Assembly (NCBI GenBank): GCA_022578605.1
Contig: MU394140.1
Span: forward strand, 62,001 to 126,000
DNA length: 64,000 bases
From: Camillea tinctor
Taxonomy: Eukaryota > Ascomycota > Sordariomycetes > Xylariales > Xylariaceae
Direction of reading: 5' to 3'
The translations under genes and the position numbers were made by a program. The notes under the pieces were generated by a model. The model worked only from the letters and a program-made list of their open reading frames with translations. It was not told the DNA's origin and searched no databases. Positions 13,471-25,330 of the stretch are shown here, piece by piece (the stretch's first letter is position 1; every line of letters begins with the position of its first letter).

Positions 13471-15826
13471 GCGGTGAGCAATATTCCACGGATTCACTTA
13501 GCTCCCTTGAGCATATTGGCAACCCGCTAGAATGTCGATTGATCTTATCCACCCTGATATTTCAAGTGGTACTAACATTAACTACAGTGTGCCGTGTCCG
13601 GCAGTAAGATGTTAATGGATGAGTTTCCTTGCCTTGCATAAATCCCAACCCTAAACATATACTGCTAAATAACCCGCACCTTCGAGCCAGCCAGTCGCGC
13701 AGTAACAAGAAAACAAAACACCCAAAGAGTAACGGGGATCGTCCAGTGACTAGAGGTTTCTGAATGATAAACACTCATAATGACACCATATAGAAATTCC
13801 ACAGGGTAGCAGGCATTCCCTCAGGAGACGAAACATGGTAATGGCGATAAAAAGAGAAAAGAAAAAGAGTGAAACGAGGAAAAAAAAAAAAGAAACAAAT
13901 GGACAGTGTGGGAGAATTCTTTCTTTTCTCATGCTCCCATAAAAACATTCCTCGAGTTTATCTCGTAGTAGAGAAAACTCGGTTCCAGTACGCTGATTTT
14001 TCTTTATTTTCTTACTTTTTCATAGATTTATCAGTTGGAAGAGGGAAAAGAGGATAAGCAGTAAAAGTCCCAGACTAAAGGGAAAGAGGGAACAACGTGT
14101 ATCTAGGTGAATTTTGCAGATAAAATAAAATCCTTTTATTGTTTCCGAGGCAGTAAATGCCTCGTTCCCCTAAACTTACACTTATCAATTCAATCTCCTA
14201 CGCTTGATGAATAAGTGAGTTGGGATTAGTTGTGTAATCTGAGGGTTGAGAGGAACTGAAGGTTTTACGGACTTGTTGTTGGCTTGCGGGAAAATGCGAT
14301 GTTATAAAGCTGATATACTTGGCTTAGCCTCGGGCTGGAGGGCAATAGAACTTTGCTACACTTGTCGGTGTCATCTTGTTGTCTATAGATGTAGCTACCC
14401 TGAGTTACTTAGAGAATGGTCAATTAGGAGGAGGCTAAAAAGGAGTGACGGGAGGAGGAAGCTTTGAGTTCATTCATCTATCCAGCCTTGTCTTCACCCA
14501 TCATTATATTTTCCTGGACATCAGATACTTAGCTACCTAGGTTAGGTTAAGAAGAGCAAGTAAACTGACCCTAACCTGAATATAGAGTTTTGAAACTAAA
14601 CCTAACCCAGTATAATCAACAGAACATAGTCGAGGAGCACATGAGTCGAGTAATTAGCTAAAGAGCACTCGACCTTTTCATTGAGTACCTAATGCATTGT
14701 ATTTCTTTTATTAACTTATTGATATATATACACAAAACGGCATGCATGTGTGTTAATGCAGAAAGACAGATGCACGCAGACACAAAGGGGTTGCTTATCA
14801 CTAGCTCCCTTGCTTCTTCTCTTTCTCACCTCTGTTTTTGGAGATTCGGTTAACCTTTAGAGTCATAAGATCTTGTTTATGGACACGCAGGTGTTGTATA
14901 TGATGTGAAAACTATGAAAAGAAAAGATGCACTACACCTTGGCTTGCGGTTTGAGAAGCGAGAAATAAAAACTGAGAAGGATGAGAATAAGTATGTATAA
15001 GAAATATGTATCAGGTCTTCGTGTGTATTTCTTTTTTATAAATAAATAAAAATCAATCGCAAAGTCTTTTTGCTAAAACCAAACAACCTGGACCCCAACA
15101 TCTGGCCTTGGTCCCGTCAACCCTTTCCTCCTTTCCGAACTTAATCCTGGAAACCCCAAATCCCACTTTGTTTTCCATATGCTAGGGTGAATGTAAGGAA
15201 GAGGTGCCCTTTCTCTATACGTTGTTGTCCTTTTGCTGCTGATTACTTGTCTTCCTCTTAGCTAGAGGATATGATACTTGGCGCACAAGGTAATGAGTAT
15301 GAAGAGCAGTGCCAATTTGTGTAGGATATTGATCGCCGTAGCCACTTGGAGAAGTAGCAAGCTAGCTCTTTCAATCAGAATGGCCCTGAGGGGCTTCATG
15401 TGCCTTTTCTAGCTTGGCCTGAGCAGAGGGTAAAGGAAAGGGGAGTCCCCTATTTCTGTAGATAATACACTTTCTCAAGCCGTTTCCCTTACTGTTGTGT
15501 GGAGTATGATGATGCCTCGATAGACAAATGCCGCCCTTATTTTTCTTGGTAAGTAGGAATTGAAGCCGCCGCCGCCATCTAAGAAAACCATGAGAGGTGA
15601 AGGAATAAGAAAGAGAAGCCAACGCCATATCGCCTCAAATCGCGATCTATGCGTCTATGTATCGAAAATAGAACATTATCATAACCGACAGCATCATCAC
15701 ATGATCGGTCGTAGAAGATGAAATATGCTGGAGCAGTGCTATTAGTAGGCAAAAAGAAAAGAAAAAGGAGGTGAGAATTCAGATCAACTGAATCATGCGG
15801 CGCCTGCTTTATGATAAGAAGAACCT
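13471..15826. other. Convergent spacer between PAP1 and ITC1, no gene seen
   Basis: 2.36 kb of gene-free sequence between two 3' ends. It includes A runs (13881-13892), a short palindromic CCTAGG word near 14536-14541 and T/A-rich stretches. Short ORFs on both strands lack any family signature and are not called. Confidence 0.5.
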
Positions 15827-18800
15827 CTAGCCCCGGCTTTTTCTGCCCCCCTTTCGTGGTTTCGGAGGCGGGGGAGGTTCACTGTGGAGATGTCCAACCT
15901 CATCAATGGCCATGGTGTTTGTCCAATTGAGACAACGGTAAGTAGGAGGTTCTGGGCTAGCTGGCACCTTCGTACGCGTCGCCATGCGCTTGTTTTCCTC
16001 CTTCTTCTCAGGCTCCTTAGGCTCCGCTTCCTCAACTCCCAGGTACTTGGCGCGGTTTTCCATGCTTGTCACAATCTTATCCTTATAGAGTAAGATTTCC
16101 TTGCGCAGCTTGAGCTCGTTGAAACCTCGTGGGTCTAGCCAGTTGAGAAGCGAATCGACTTCATTCGGTTCGGAGTAGTAGCCCCATTGCCGCGCGTTGA
16201 AGACGCTGGTTCGACCTTCCTCCATCTTTTTCCTCTGAGGTACTGTCATCTTGAACTTTGCCTTGTACTCATCCTGGAATTGTGGCGAAAGATCGATATA
16301 GCCCTCTCGTTCCATATCATCGGGGCCCTGGACCCAAATGCAGCCATTTGCATAATCTGCTTCAGCAGTCGAGCTGTTAGGTAAGCCACCATACGGCATG
16401 CCGTTACGTTCAAACCAGTAATAACGATTCCAGAATCGATCTTTTCCCAAAACTCGGGTTCTTCCGCAGTCGGCCTCTCGTAAATCATTATCCAGAGTCG
16501 CAATCTCTTCTTCGCATTTCTTGATCGAGTCCTCCTTTTTCTGGATGTCCTTTACTAGTTTCAAGAATTGTTTTGATTGCTTCGGAGCCTTAGCCAGCTC
16601 AGCCTCCTTTTTGCGCTCTTGCTCCTCTCGTTTTCGCTGGCGCTCTGCAGCTCGATCGCCACCTCGTCGAAGTTTCCGGCGCACATTAGCATCCTCCGAA
16701 TCAGCCGCCTCTTCGCTAGGCTCCTCGGCTGAGTCTTCTGCATCGGCCATCTTCACATCACCATTTGTTTGTTCCGCAGGGGGTGATGGCGGCATGTTCT
16801 CTGGAAGAAGGATTTTGCGCTGGTCATTGAGCGTTTTCAAATCCTCGAGGCTGTGATTGGTTAGTACAAGTTTTGGTTTTGGTTTGGGGGAGGGAAGGGG
16901 GGCCTGGGGGGTTGATTTCTCTTCGAACATACGCTTGCTTCCGGTTTCTTTGCCACTCAATCTTCTCTTTCCGATATCCCGTCATTGTTTCGGCACACTC
17001 GTCCATGTAGATACGGATAGCTTTGGTCTCGATAGTCAACATGCAGAGTATCTGAAGGGCAGCAATGCGTAGGTTGAGATCAAGTATTGAGTATTGATGG
17101 CGGACAGACTCCCGGCTTGGCTCCACGTCCGGAGGGACAAGATGACTAAGTAACTCTTCACAAGCCTCGGTTTGACGTGGGTTTTTCGACAGTTGATGTA
17201 AGAGTCCAACCATTATCAACTCCCATCCACCATCCTTGAATTCGCGCTTCTTCAAGTTTTCAATCCAGTCAAAGTCGGCCAACACTTCAGGAGCGCGATG
17301 CCTCACCGTCGGTTCAGGTGTCTTCTCTTTTTCCGCTGCCGCCTCGGCCTCGGCCCTCATTCTCTCCGCCTCCAATTTAGCTAGGCTACTCCTAGTAGCT
17401 CGACCGGTCGGTTTGGGCTCGGGCTCGGGCTCGGGCGTTGGTAGCGTACCCTCATCTTCTTCATCTTCGTCCTCCTCCTCATCATCTTCGTCGAGTTCGG
17501 GTAGATTCACCTGGGGCTTGCCGCCGTCCTCCTCGGAGCTCACGATCTGCTTGAGAATTGAGCAGTGTATCTCGGTGAATAGTTCGCAGGGGGTATGCTC
17601 ATTCCAGATCTCCAAAGCCTGGACAAAGTCGTCGAAAGTAAAAGAATCGAGCTTGAAAACTTCGCAGTACACGTTCAAGGTATCCCACGTCTCCAGCAAG
17701 GGCCCCATCGATTTCATCAGAATCTTGTCATTCCGGGCCCCACTGTCAATGACACCCTCGGGGGGATCACTACACAGGAATTTCAGAGCAGGGCGCACAT
17801 AGTCGTCGCGGGGCTCCAGTTGTAGATCTTCGATGGGATACTTGGGGGGTGGGGGAGGTGGTGGCGGTTCTGGTTGCGCGAAAACGGGCGGCGGGGGCGG
17901 GGGCGGAGGCATATTGTGTCGGAAGGGTACTGGAAAGTGGAAGGGATTGTTTCCAGGTACGGGAGGATGGGGGCCATGGTCCTGGTCCAGGAACATGTTA
18001 GGGCCTCCTTTGACGTGCGGACCAGAATGTTGCTGTTGCTGGCCATGCTGGGGTTTTACAGTCTTCTGAGTCTTGGGCGCGGGCTTCAATTCAGGTAATC
18101 GAGCAGGCCCCATATTCTGGAAATGGTTCGCCATGCTGTTGGGGTCTTGGACACCATTCGTCGGCTGAAGAGCGCGCTTCTGGGCCTGGTTCTGCTTGCG
18201 CTCGAGCAGCTTGTTATCGTATCGCAAATGGGGAGGCACTCGAGTGTCGATGTGGTATTGCGCAGCAACGTCATGCTTAACAAGCCAGGGAGCGCCGTTC
18301 CACGCCTCTCTCGTAACCGTCTTCTTGATGAAGGATCGCAAGACCGACTTGGTGAAAATCTTCCTATCGCGGTAAATATGTTCGCTATCGACCACGGCTT
18401 CTTCGTTTGGTCGACCGTCGATGCTAGTGGAGTAGCGGGAAAAAGGTTGGGTGAGGGTACCATCTGGCAGGACTTTACTTCCCAACCGGGCCTTGTCCCT
18501 AACTACTCCCGTCAAGCGCTCGCCATTCACAAGATGAATTGTGACTGATTCGCCGGGGTAGTAGTCGGCCTTAAATTCGTCATAAATCATATCCACTAAA
18601 GTATCGATTCTCGAAATAGTCTGAAATTGCACGCGCCGAAGAACGGGACCTTTAAGAGCTTCCGGGAAAGCCTGCTCGACTTCCTGAGCACCAGCGAGCT
18701 ACACAACAAATTAGAGACGCGAGGGCGCAACTGAGATACCATGGTCTATCACCTACCTCACTCCGGAGAGCTTCGAAGAAAGTTAAACCAGAATGACCAG

Positions 18801-19340
18801 TGATCTGACAGATGAAGCGTGGCTAGAAGATAAGAGGAAAGGGGGGGAAAAGGAAAATAAATGTCAGCAGCTAGTTGAGAATAAATAACTAATTGAGGTA
18901 GGTATCACCAACCTGGTTATAGAAGTCGAGCCTAGCCCACGTTAGCACGAGAAATAAGTATAACACTCTAAAGGTTAAATATAGAAAAGTAGAAAAGAAA
19001 GAAAGAAAGAAAGAAAGAAAGAGAAAATAGAAGAAAAAGAAGAAGAAAAAAAAAAAAGAAAAGAAGAAAAACTTACCGACCCAAGTAATCGTCGTAGGAG
19101 ACAAAGACTTCACCAGTCTGAGGAATATGCCATACCTAAGAAGAAGAAGAAGAAGAAGAAGAGTAAAGTTAGTGGGGCCAAGCACGGTGTAACATGGGTA
19201 TATATTATATGCGGGATGTGTTACCTCTGTAGAATCATCGTCAACCAGCGGAGTCTGCAGAAGCTGCACCGGCTTGCGCTTGAATAGCACCTAGGAAGGT
19301 AAGTACAGTTTCATTTTGTATGTCGTGAGGTTCTTACCAT
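15827..19340 (-). CDS. ITC1: ITC1/Acf1-type ISWI complex subunit (WAC-DDT-WHIM protein)
   Basis: Seven coding exons: 19340-19338, 19290-19225, 19135-19077, 18931-18913, 18822-18757, 18698-16933 and 16850-15827, total 1000 aa. The first coding exon is only the ATG. Residues 2 to about 110 form a WAC domain (VLFKRKPVQLL, VWHIPQTGEVFVSYDDYL, FICQITGHSGLTFFEAL). A Pro-rich and Gln-rich linker follows, then a DDT domain (ALKFLCSDPP...TFDDFVQALEIW), an acidic tract (about 430-455) and WHIM motifs in the C-terminal third (LNLRIAALQILCML; RTRVLGKDRFWNRYYWF). The last intron has a perfect TACTAAC branch site, and its removal restores RKQALEDLKTLNDQR. Yeast Itc1 partners the Isw2 ATPase in nucleosome spacing and repression; the same is inferred here. 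Introns 2 and 3 carry (CTT)n and long pyrimidine tracts on the coding strand. Confidence 0.92.
18990..19160. repeat. GAAA and AAG microsatellites within ITC1 introns
   Basis: (GAAA)n at about 18990-19022 and A/G-rich sequence to 19070 lie in ITC1 intron 3 (19076-18932). (AAG)n at 19138-19161 lies in intron 2 immediately upstream of its acceptor and serves as its polypyrimidine tract on the coding strand. Confidence 0.85.
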
Positions 19341-20945
19341 GGTGCCGGGCCGAGAGAAAAGAAGGTGGACAGCTTAGCCGCAAAATGGATCTGCAAGGCT
19401 GAAAGTCAGCCTTCCGACTATAATTTCACGTGTCAGTGTTCAAAAAAGGGCAGTGAGCTGGTGAAATTGAGCGTTTGTTGGGTGGGAGAGGTGAGGTGGT
19501 TGGAATTGGGCAGGTTGAGAAGTGGTGTTGGGTCAGGCGGGAAGCAGGAGGGAGGTAGTCCAGCTGCAGAGTAGAGGGAGGAAGAGAACATGGGTACAGA
19601 GACTTACATGGGGGCTGTGAGGCTGTCAAAAGTATATTGGGAACGCGGTCAGATCAACTTCAGACGCGTCAAGGAGATCATAGGGAATTCTTTTGATGCG
19701 ACTCGTGGTGGTGGTTGATATAAATGCCGACATTCACAGACGCGACGGGGCACGGGTGGTGGTAGTGTAAAAAGTTTTGTGTGTGAGTAGGCCAAGGAGG
19801 AGAGGGACGAGGACTAAAATAATAAATAATAGGCAAAGGCGGCGGAAGGGGAAGGGGGGGGGTGTGGGCGTGTAAGGGAAACTACCTACTCAAGTTCCTT
19901 AAGTTGCGGGAACGTGAGCCAGGCGCCGGGGAGGACGGCGCATATACGAAAGCTGATTGGCTAAATCAGCTCCGGATGTGGGAACGTTTCGCTTATTTGG
20001 GACTGATGGGGCTCCTTTTTTTTTTTTTAACCCATTGTCATTGTCATGGCCACCCTGCCCATAAACCAAACCACTCCTACCTACCCCATCTTCTCTTCTT
20101 CTGCATCCCTATCACCGCATCCAGCACTTTCATCCACATTCTTGTACTCGTTTTCATCACCGAGAGACGGGCAACAAAACGAGTACTTGCTTGCCTATAT
20201 TTAAACACCAAATCTTGTTAAATTTCCCATATATGACTGTCCCTGAGTTGCACTGCTTCAAGTAGGCTTAATCTTGCTAAGTTGCCTCGATTTGGACAAC
20301 CACTTGCCAAGGCCTCTTTCAACCCAACAACACGCCGCGGGACTACGTTATCACCTTGGAAATGCAGCTAAACGTCTTAAACACCACTATACCAAATCCT
20401 ATCTTTTTCTGACGTTGCATGCTTTAAGTGCACTCGTATATCAGTAGAGGTAGCTATAGTCCTCGTTTCTGTCTAATAAGCCATGACGTATATCCCAATG
20501 CAACCTAGTCTAAGTGAAATCTGTATAATGGCTCCTGTTCCCTCTTGCGTGCACCCAGAGACATCGTGCGAGTGGGTTTTTGGCATCAATTGAGTTCTCA
20601 CTTTTCTCTTTCTTTGTTCGAACCGCTCTAAGATTTGTCGAGGGCTATGGGGCGTTGGTGAGACTGACTTGAGCGGGCCACCGGGGGCCTAGCTAGCCTA
20701 CCAACAATTTTTAGGACCAAACAAAATAAAACCACATGCCGTCGGTCAGTCCACACCCTAGCAGGGACCAGTCAATGTGCCTTGCATAAAAGCAAATCTG
20801 TCTGCATTTGTCACAAGAAGTCGGCCAAAGAACAACATTAAACAGCGTTAATCGTCTAGCTCTACTTGCGCTGCATACCTGCACACATATATTACCCCTT
20901 AAACCATCTATCACATACTAAGCCTCTCCCATTCCTCACTGGTCG
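19341..20945. other. Spacer between ITC1 start and ALG8 stop
   Basis: 1.6 kb. The part adjacent to 19340 is the expected ITC1 promoter. A 10-nt T run lies near 20019-20029. No gene or RNA recognised. Confidence 0.45.
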
Positions 20946-22698
20946 CTATGATGTGAAATACACTACCATAAACCCAATCCAGCTCCCGACAACTCCTATA
21001 GCCGAGTATGAGCTCATAAACATCAGAGGCAGGAATTCGTAGCTCTTCCCGAATATGACCTGATGTAGGAGGGAGCAGTATACAATAAGTGGTATGCTGA
21101 TCGTGATATACAGTATGGTAAAACGGTCGAAGAGGAAGAACCGAGTGTGGTTTGATGCAGGAGCCAGACGATCAAATACCATCAGAAACAGAACCAGCCA
21201 GAATATGGTGTATATCGTCTTGATGGGAAACTCGGCTGGTGTGAAAAGCAACGGGAAGAGTGATACGTGGCCGGACACCGCCAGGGGACGGAATGCACTA
21301 AGATGCCGTCGGTCCCTGAGAGCTATAAGGCTAAACGGTATAATGACCAGGAGAATGGCTTTCTCGTGGACATGCCATCCAAATAAGAAAGATGCATAGC
21401 CGCAGAGCGTCACTGCTCCAATGAAAGCATCCCAGGTCGGGCGTAGAAAGAGCTTCACAAGGGGAATGGCCTGGAAGAGCAGAGTCAGCGCGAAACAGAC
21501 CCTTGGCGTGATCTCTGGAAGCACAGCAAAGGCAGTATCGCCAACTAGCCCTCTTGTGACACTGTTAATGGCACTCGTATTAACTGACAATCCCAGACGT
21601 GGGGCAACTAGGATTATAAGTTAGTTGTTCTTGTTGTCATTTTGGTTATTGTTGTTGCAGCTAGCGTTGGTAGACATATGTTTGGCGGGCACAGCTTACC
21701 AAAGATCAAGACCCGGTCCATGAATGAATATATCGCCCACACGTTTGGGGCCCAGTAAGCATGACAGAGACCACGCGAAAACGGGAATAATCTACTCAGC
21801 ATTTGCTGCATTTGACCCTTCATAGCAAAAGGCCCAAAAGCTAGACCAAACACACCAAGGATGCCCAAGCCCAGCTTCACACAATTGAGGAACTGAATAC
21901 GGAAGATAGACTTAGGCGAGAGACAGTACACGCGCAGAAGATAGACAAAATAGGCGGGGGCGAGATAGAGGTAGATGTGTTTCATACACAACAAGGCAGC
22001 AAAAACCAAACCGCTTGCTAAGAGACCGGACTTTTGGCGTGCCAAGACCAGGGAAAGGATGAGAATCCCGTACATAGCACCATTGTACTGAAAATGAATA
22101 TGGTCAATGATGAGGAGGCCGGGTGAAAGGAAAATCGAGACGGCAGCCGCCTGAGCAGCTCGCCTCGCTACTCCATGCGAAGAGTCGATGAAGCTTGGGG
22201 ATGGTGTGTTAGCAAGCTATAGAAGACGGGATGGTAGTTCTGGTGTGAAGAGTGAGGTAAGGTGACATGTGAGGCGAGAGAACTTACAGCTGCAGGGCAT
22301 AGAGCAAAACTACCTCGGTGGCGATGACGGTGATTCTCTGGAAGTATACTGTCTGCCAGCTGTCGTACTCCAGGTTGTAGATTAACAACATGGCAGGATC
22401 TACAAGTTTGGCGATCTGCGACAGAGCCCACTCAAACCAGGCAAAGAAGGGCGGATAGTCGAGGGTCCATTCAGAGGTCTTCTCGTAATACCACTCCCAA
22501 GGCGGCAAGCTGTTGGTAATGGCAAGCCAATTCCGGTGTACTTCGAAGTCGGTGGATTTGCTACGAGGATGGTATGCTTAGTGGTTGCGACCCGTGCTCA
22601 TGAGCTGGGATGAGGACATACTAAGCTGGGAAGAGAAGGGTCTTGAAAGCAGTGGCCACGATTGCGCACTGCGCAATCGTGGGGTATATCTCGGTCAT
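20946..22698 (-). CDS. ALG8: ALG8-type dolichyl-P-Glc alpha-glucosyltransferase
   Basis: Exons 22698-22622, 22560-22288, 22193-21700 and 21607-20946 give 501 aa. Alg8 adds the second glucose to the lipid-linked oligosaccharide in the ER lumen. Sequence support: early lumenal loop [38 protein letters not shown] (the Asp of the LDYPP segment is typical of ALG6/ALG8 catalytic loops); [46 protein letters not shown]; and [14 protein letters not shown], the ALG8-like HVHEK signature. Many hydrophobic helices are evident, as expected for a GT-C fold protein. All three introns use GT/AG and restore conserved text. The first exon contains a perfect 27-nt palindrome. The gene is divergent from a glycoprotein cargo-lectin gene. 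Confidence 0.93.
22656..22682. repeat. Perfect 13+1+13 palindrome inside ALG8 exon 1
   Basis: Left arm CCACGATTGCGCA, one centre base, right arm TGCGCAATCGTGG, with no mismatches. It lies inside coding sequence (residues about 6-14 of ALG8). Confidence 0.95.
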
Positions 22699-23840
22699 GT
22701 TTGTTCAGTTTTGTTCACGGCATGGCAGGGGGGCACAAAGACATGCTCTTCGCTTTGTGCTTGGGTTGAAGAGACGAAAGCGAATGTTGTTTAGGTGATG
22801 TAGAATGCTGATATGTGGTTTTTGTTTTTTAAACTATGAAGAACTGAAGTCAATTGAGGCTTGGTCTGAGCGTTACTAGTAGAATAAAAAAAGAAATCGG
22901 TCAAAGTACGTACCGATGTGCGACATGACGGGATCTGGATATGCACCGGTTTCTTAATTTATGAGGTACCCTAGGTACGGTACCTGAGGCAAGAGCTGAG
23001 TACATACTTTTTACGTACACGCTAAGCTAGGTCCACGCGGTACATGTCTGGTACATGTCTCTGGGTATTGAGGTCCATGTATGTACAAACTAGTGGACCA
23101 ACTTGAACCAACCTGCAACGTTTTGCCCCCTCCCTTCCTTCCCCCTCAATCCTGGTCTACCGTCTCATAAAGTTCGAGACCCTTTTTTTTTCCGGGGAAG
23201 GCTGAAAAAGATCAGAGCTCAAGCTTTCTAAAACTGTGAAGGAAAACGTTTCTCTCTCTCTCTCTCTCTTTTTTTTTTTTTTTTCTCTTACAAAAAATAA
23301 TAATAAGCATACAATACAATACAGTACAATACTATATTATATTATATTATATTATACTATACAATATTCAACTTCAATGCATCTTTCTTTTTTCTTTTTC
23401 TTCCTCAACTGATTTACTTTAGTATACAACTATGTTTACATGAGATGAAAGACTTTACCTAAGCTATCCCCTTTAACAAGGAGCTTTTACGAGCTCCCCA
23501 CAAAAAAACCCATGTGGTTTTGCTGCAAAGTGTCCTCTCAGCCTAAACACTAGCCTAGGTAAAGAGACGCAGGAAAAAGAGAGAAGAGATACAAGACAAG
23601 GAACGAGACAAGGACAAGACTTTATATTTTATTTTTGTCTTTTATGTCTTTTGTTCTCTCCCCTCCCCACCATCAAACAACCCATTCAACTAACTCATTT
23701 CCCCAATAATTATTTTATTCTTCTATTAAATCTAGCTTCCTCCGGAGGTCAAGGCTTTTTTTTTTTCTCTCTCTCTCTTTCTCTTCCTCTTTTCTTTCTT
23801 TATTTTCTTGTTCTAATCTTAATTTGTGACGACGCGCAAG
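22699..23840. promoter_or_regulatory. Divergent promoter region of ALG8 and cargo lectin
   Basis: 1.14 kb between two secretory-pathway gene starts. It contains (TC)n plus a T run (23250-23284), TATAT/ATATT repeats (23333-23356), and a long C/T-rich leader (23720-23815) just before the lectin start. I found no clear stress-response element by eye. Confidence 0.5.
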
Positions 23841-24664
23841 ATGCGTCTACTGGCGTCGTCCTCCCTCGCGTTAGGGCTGGCCACCGCTAAACTCGCTGCA
23901 GCGCAGGCGCAATTCCTTGTTAGCGATTTGAGCTTTGGTCATCTTGGGAGGTATGTTATGGGACGAGGTTGTGTCGCTCTTGCTCTTGCTCGTGGAAATA
24001 CTCATAGGTGTGCTGTAGAATAAACGATCGAGGCCAAGCTACCGTACCTGGGTTTTCTATACAAGGCACTCCTGATGTTCCCGAGGTTCTTTCCAACAAG
24101 CTGATTCTCACCCCGCCCGCGCCCGGCAATACTCGTGGTGCTATCTGGGCCGACCAGCCCAATCCATATGCTCAATGGGTGGCCGATGTTGACTTTCGCG
24201 TGAATGGTCCCGAGAGGGGGAGCGGAAACTTGAACATATGGCTTGCGCGGCGAGGCAATCAAGAGATCGGTTCCTCGAGTATATACACAGTCGGCCAGTT
24301 TGATGGTTTGGCCTTGGTTCTTGACCAACATGGCGGGTCGGGTGGAATGATTCGGGGTTTCTTGAATGACGGCACCACCGACTTCAAGTCGCATCATAGT
24401 GTCGACAGCTTGGCTTTCGGTCATTGCAACTATGCCTATCGTAATCTAGGCCGCCCGTCCCAGATTAAACTTCGACAGACCTCTCAAGTCTTCAAAGTCG
24501 AGATTGACGGTCGTCTCTGTTTTGAAAGTGACCGTATTACAATACCTCCCGGCTATTACTTTGGTATCACTGCTGCCGCTGCTGATAATCCCGACTCGTT
24601 CGAGATTTTCAAGTTAGTAACTATGACAGAGAATCTAGACGCAAAACAGGATGTACCCCCACAA

Positions 24665-24723
<59 letters not shown>

Positions 24724-25330
24724 ACAAAACCAGAATCAGAACCAGGATCAAGGGCAGGCACAGGCACAGACCAGCTACGGTCGTAACAATAACAACCAGA
24801 ATAATGGCCAGGCAAATGATGCTTTCGATGACAGTATTCCCGATGCTGTGCCTGACACCATCACAAGCTCTAAAGCGCAATTTGCCGATTTGCATAACCG
24901 TCTTCAAAGCGTAAATCACCACCTTTCGACTATTTTCCGTCAGGTAGTAGGTGTGAACAATGTCGGCGAGAAGCGACACGAGGAGACTTCTAAGGCGATC
25001 GACGAGCTCAAGCAACTCCTGTCACGGCTAGACAGATTAGATAAGTTAGACAAGCTAGACAAGCTAGACGCCCTGCAGAACGACGTTTCCAAGCTGCAGC
25101 GGGACCTTAGAGACTTCAAGTCGGATATCAACCGGAAGGTCAAGGACTCGGAAAACGCCATGAAGAACTTCATGAGCACTAATCACGGCACCATGCTAGA
25201 GCACGTGGCTGTGCAAACCGCTCCCCGCCATGGCAAGCTCATCTTCGTCATTATCGGCAGCCAGATCGTGCTAGTGGCCGGCTACATATACTACGAGCGC
25301 AAGAAAACCCTGCCTAAGAAGTACCTGTAA
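23841..25330 (+). CDS. L-type lectin cargo receptor (EMP47/VIP36/ERGIC-53 family)
   Basis: Exons 23841-23950 and 24019-25330 give 473 aa. The N-terminus is a signal peptide (MRLLASSSLALGLATAKLAAAQA). A legume-lectin-like beta-sandwich follows, with FGHLGR, RGAIWADQPNP, WVADVDFRVNG, GNLNIWL, FDGLALVLDQHGG, GFLNDGT and GYYFGITAA. A 22-residue Gln tract (252-273) and an Asn/Gln-rich linker lead to a coiled-coil stalk containing LDRLDKLDKLDKLDAL, then a transmembrane helix (about 443-462) and the cytosolic tail ending KKYL, a KKXX ER-retrieval signal. This is the complete layout of a type I receptor cycling between ER and Golgi and carrying N-glycosylated cargo; function is by family. The upstream GTG in the same frame was rejected as a start in favour of ATG 23841. 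The gene is divergent from ALG8. Confidence 0.92.
24662..24727 (+). repeat. CAG/CAA tract encoding 22 Gln
   Basis: Mixed CAG and CAA codons, seven pure CAG in a row near the 5' end, lie within the lectin stalk. The interruptions with CAA should limit slippage. Confidence 0.95.

Noticed and set aside
14246..14467. 73-aa ORF in the PAP1-ITC1 spacer
   Set aside because: No recognisable motif, and it lies between two convergent 3' ends.
14530..14610. CCTAA/TTAGG words suggesting telomeric repeats
   Set aside because: Isolated CCTAACC and GGTTAGG words without tandem TTAGGG arrays; ordinary spacer sequence.
16824..16960. Two overlapping minus-strand ORFs looking like separate genes in ITC1
   Set aside because: They are one gene: removing an intron with a TACTAAC branch site restores RKQALEDLKTLNDQR across the overlap.
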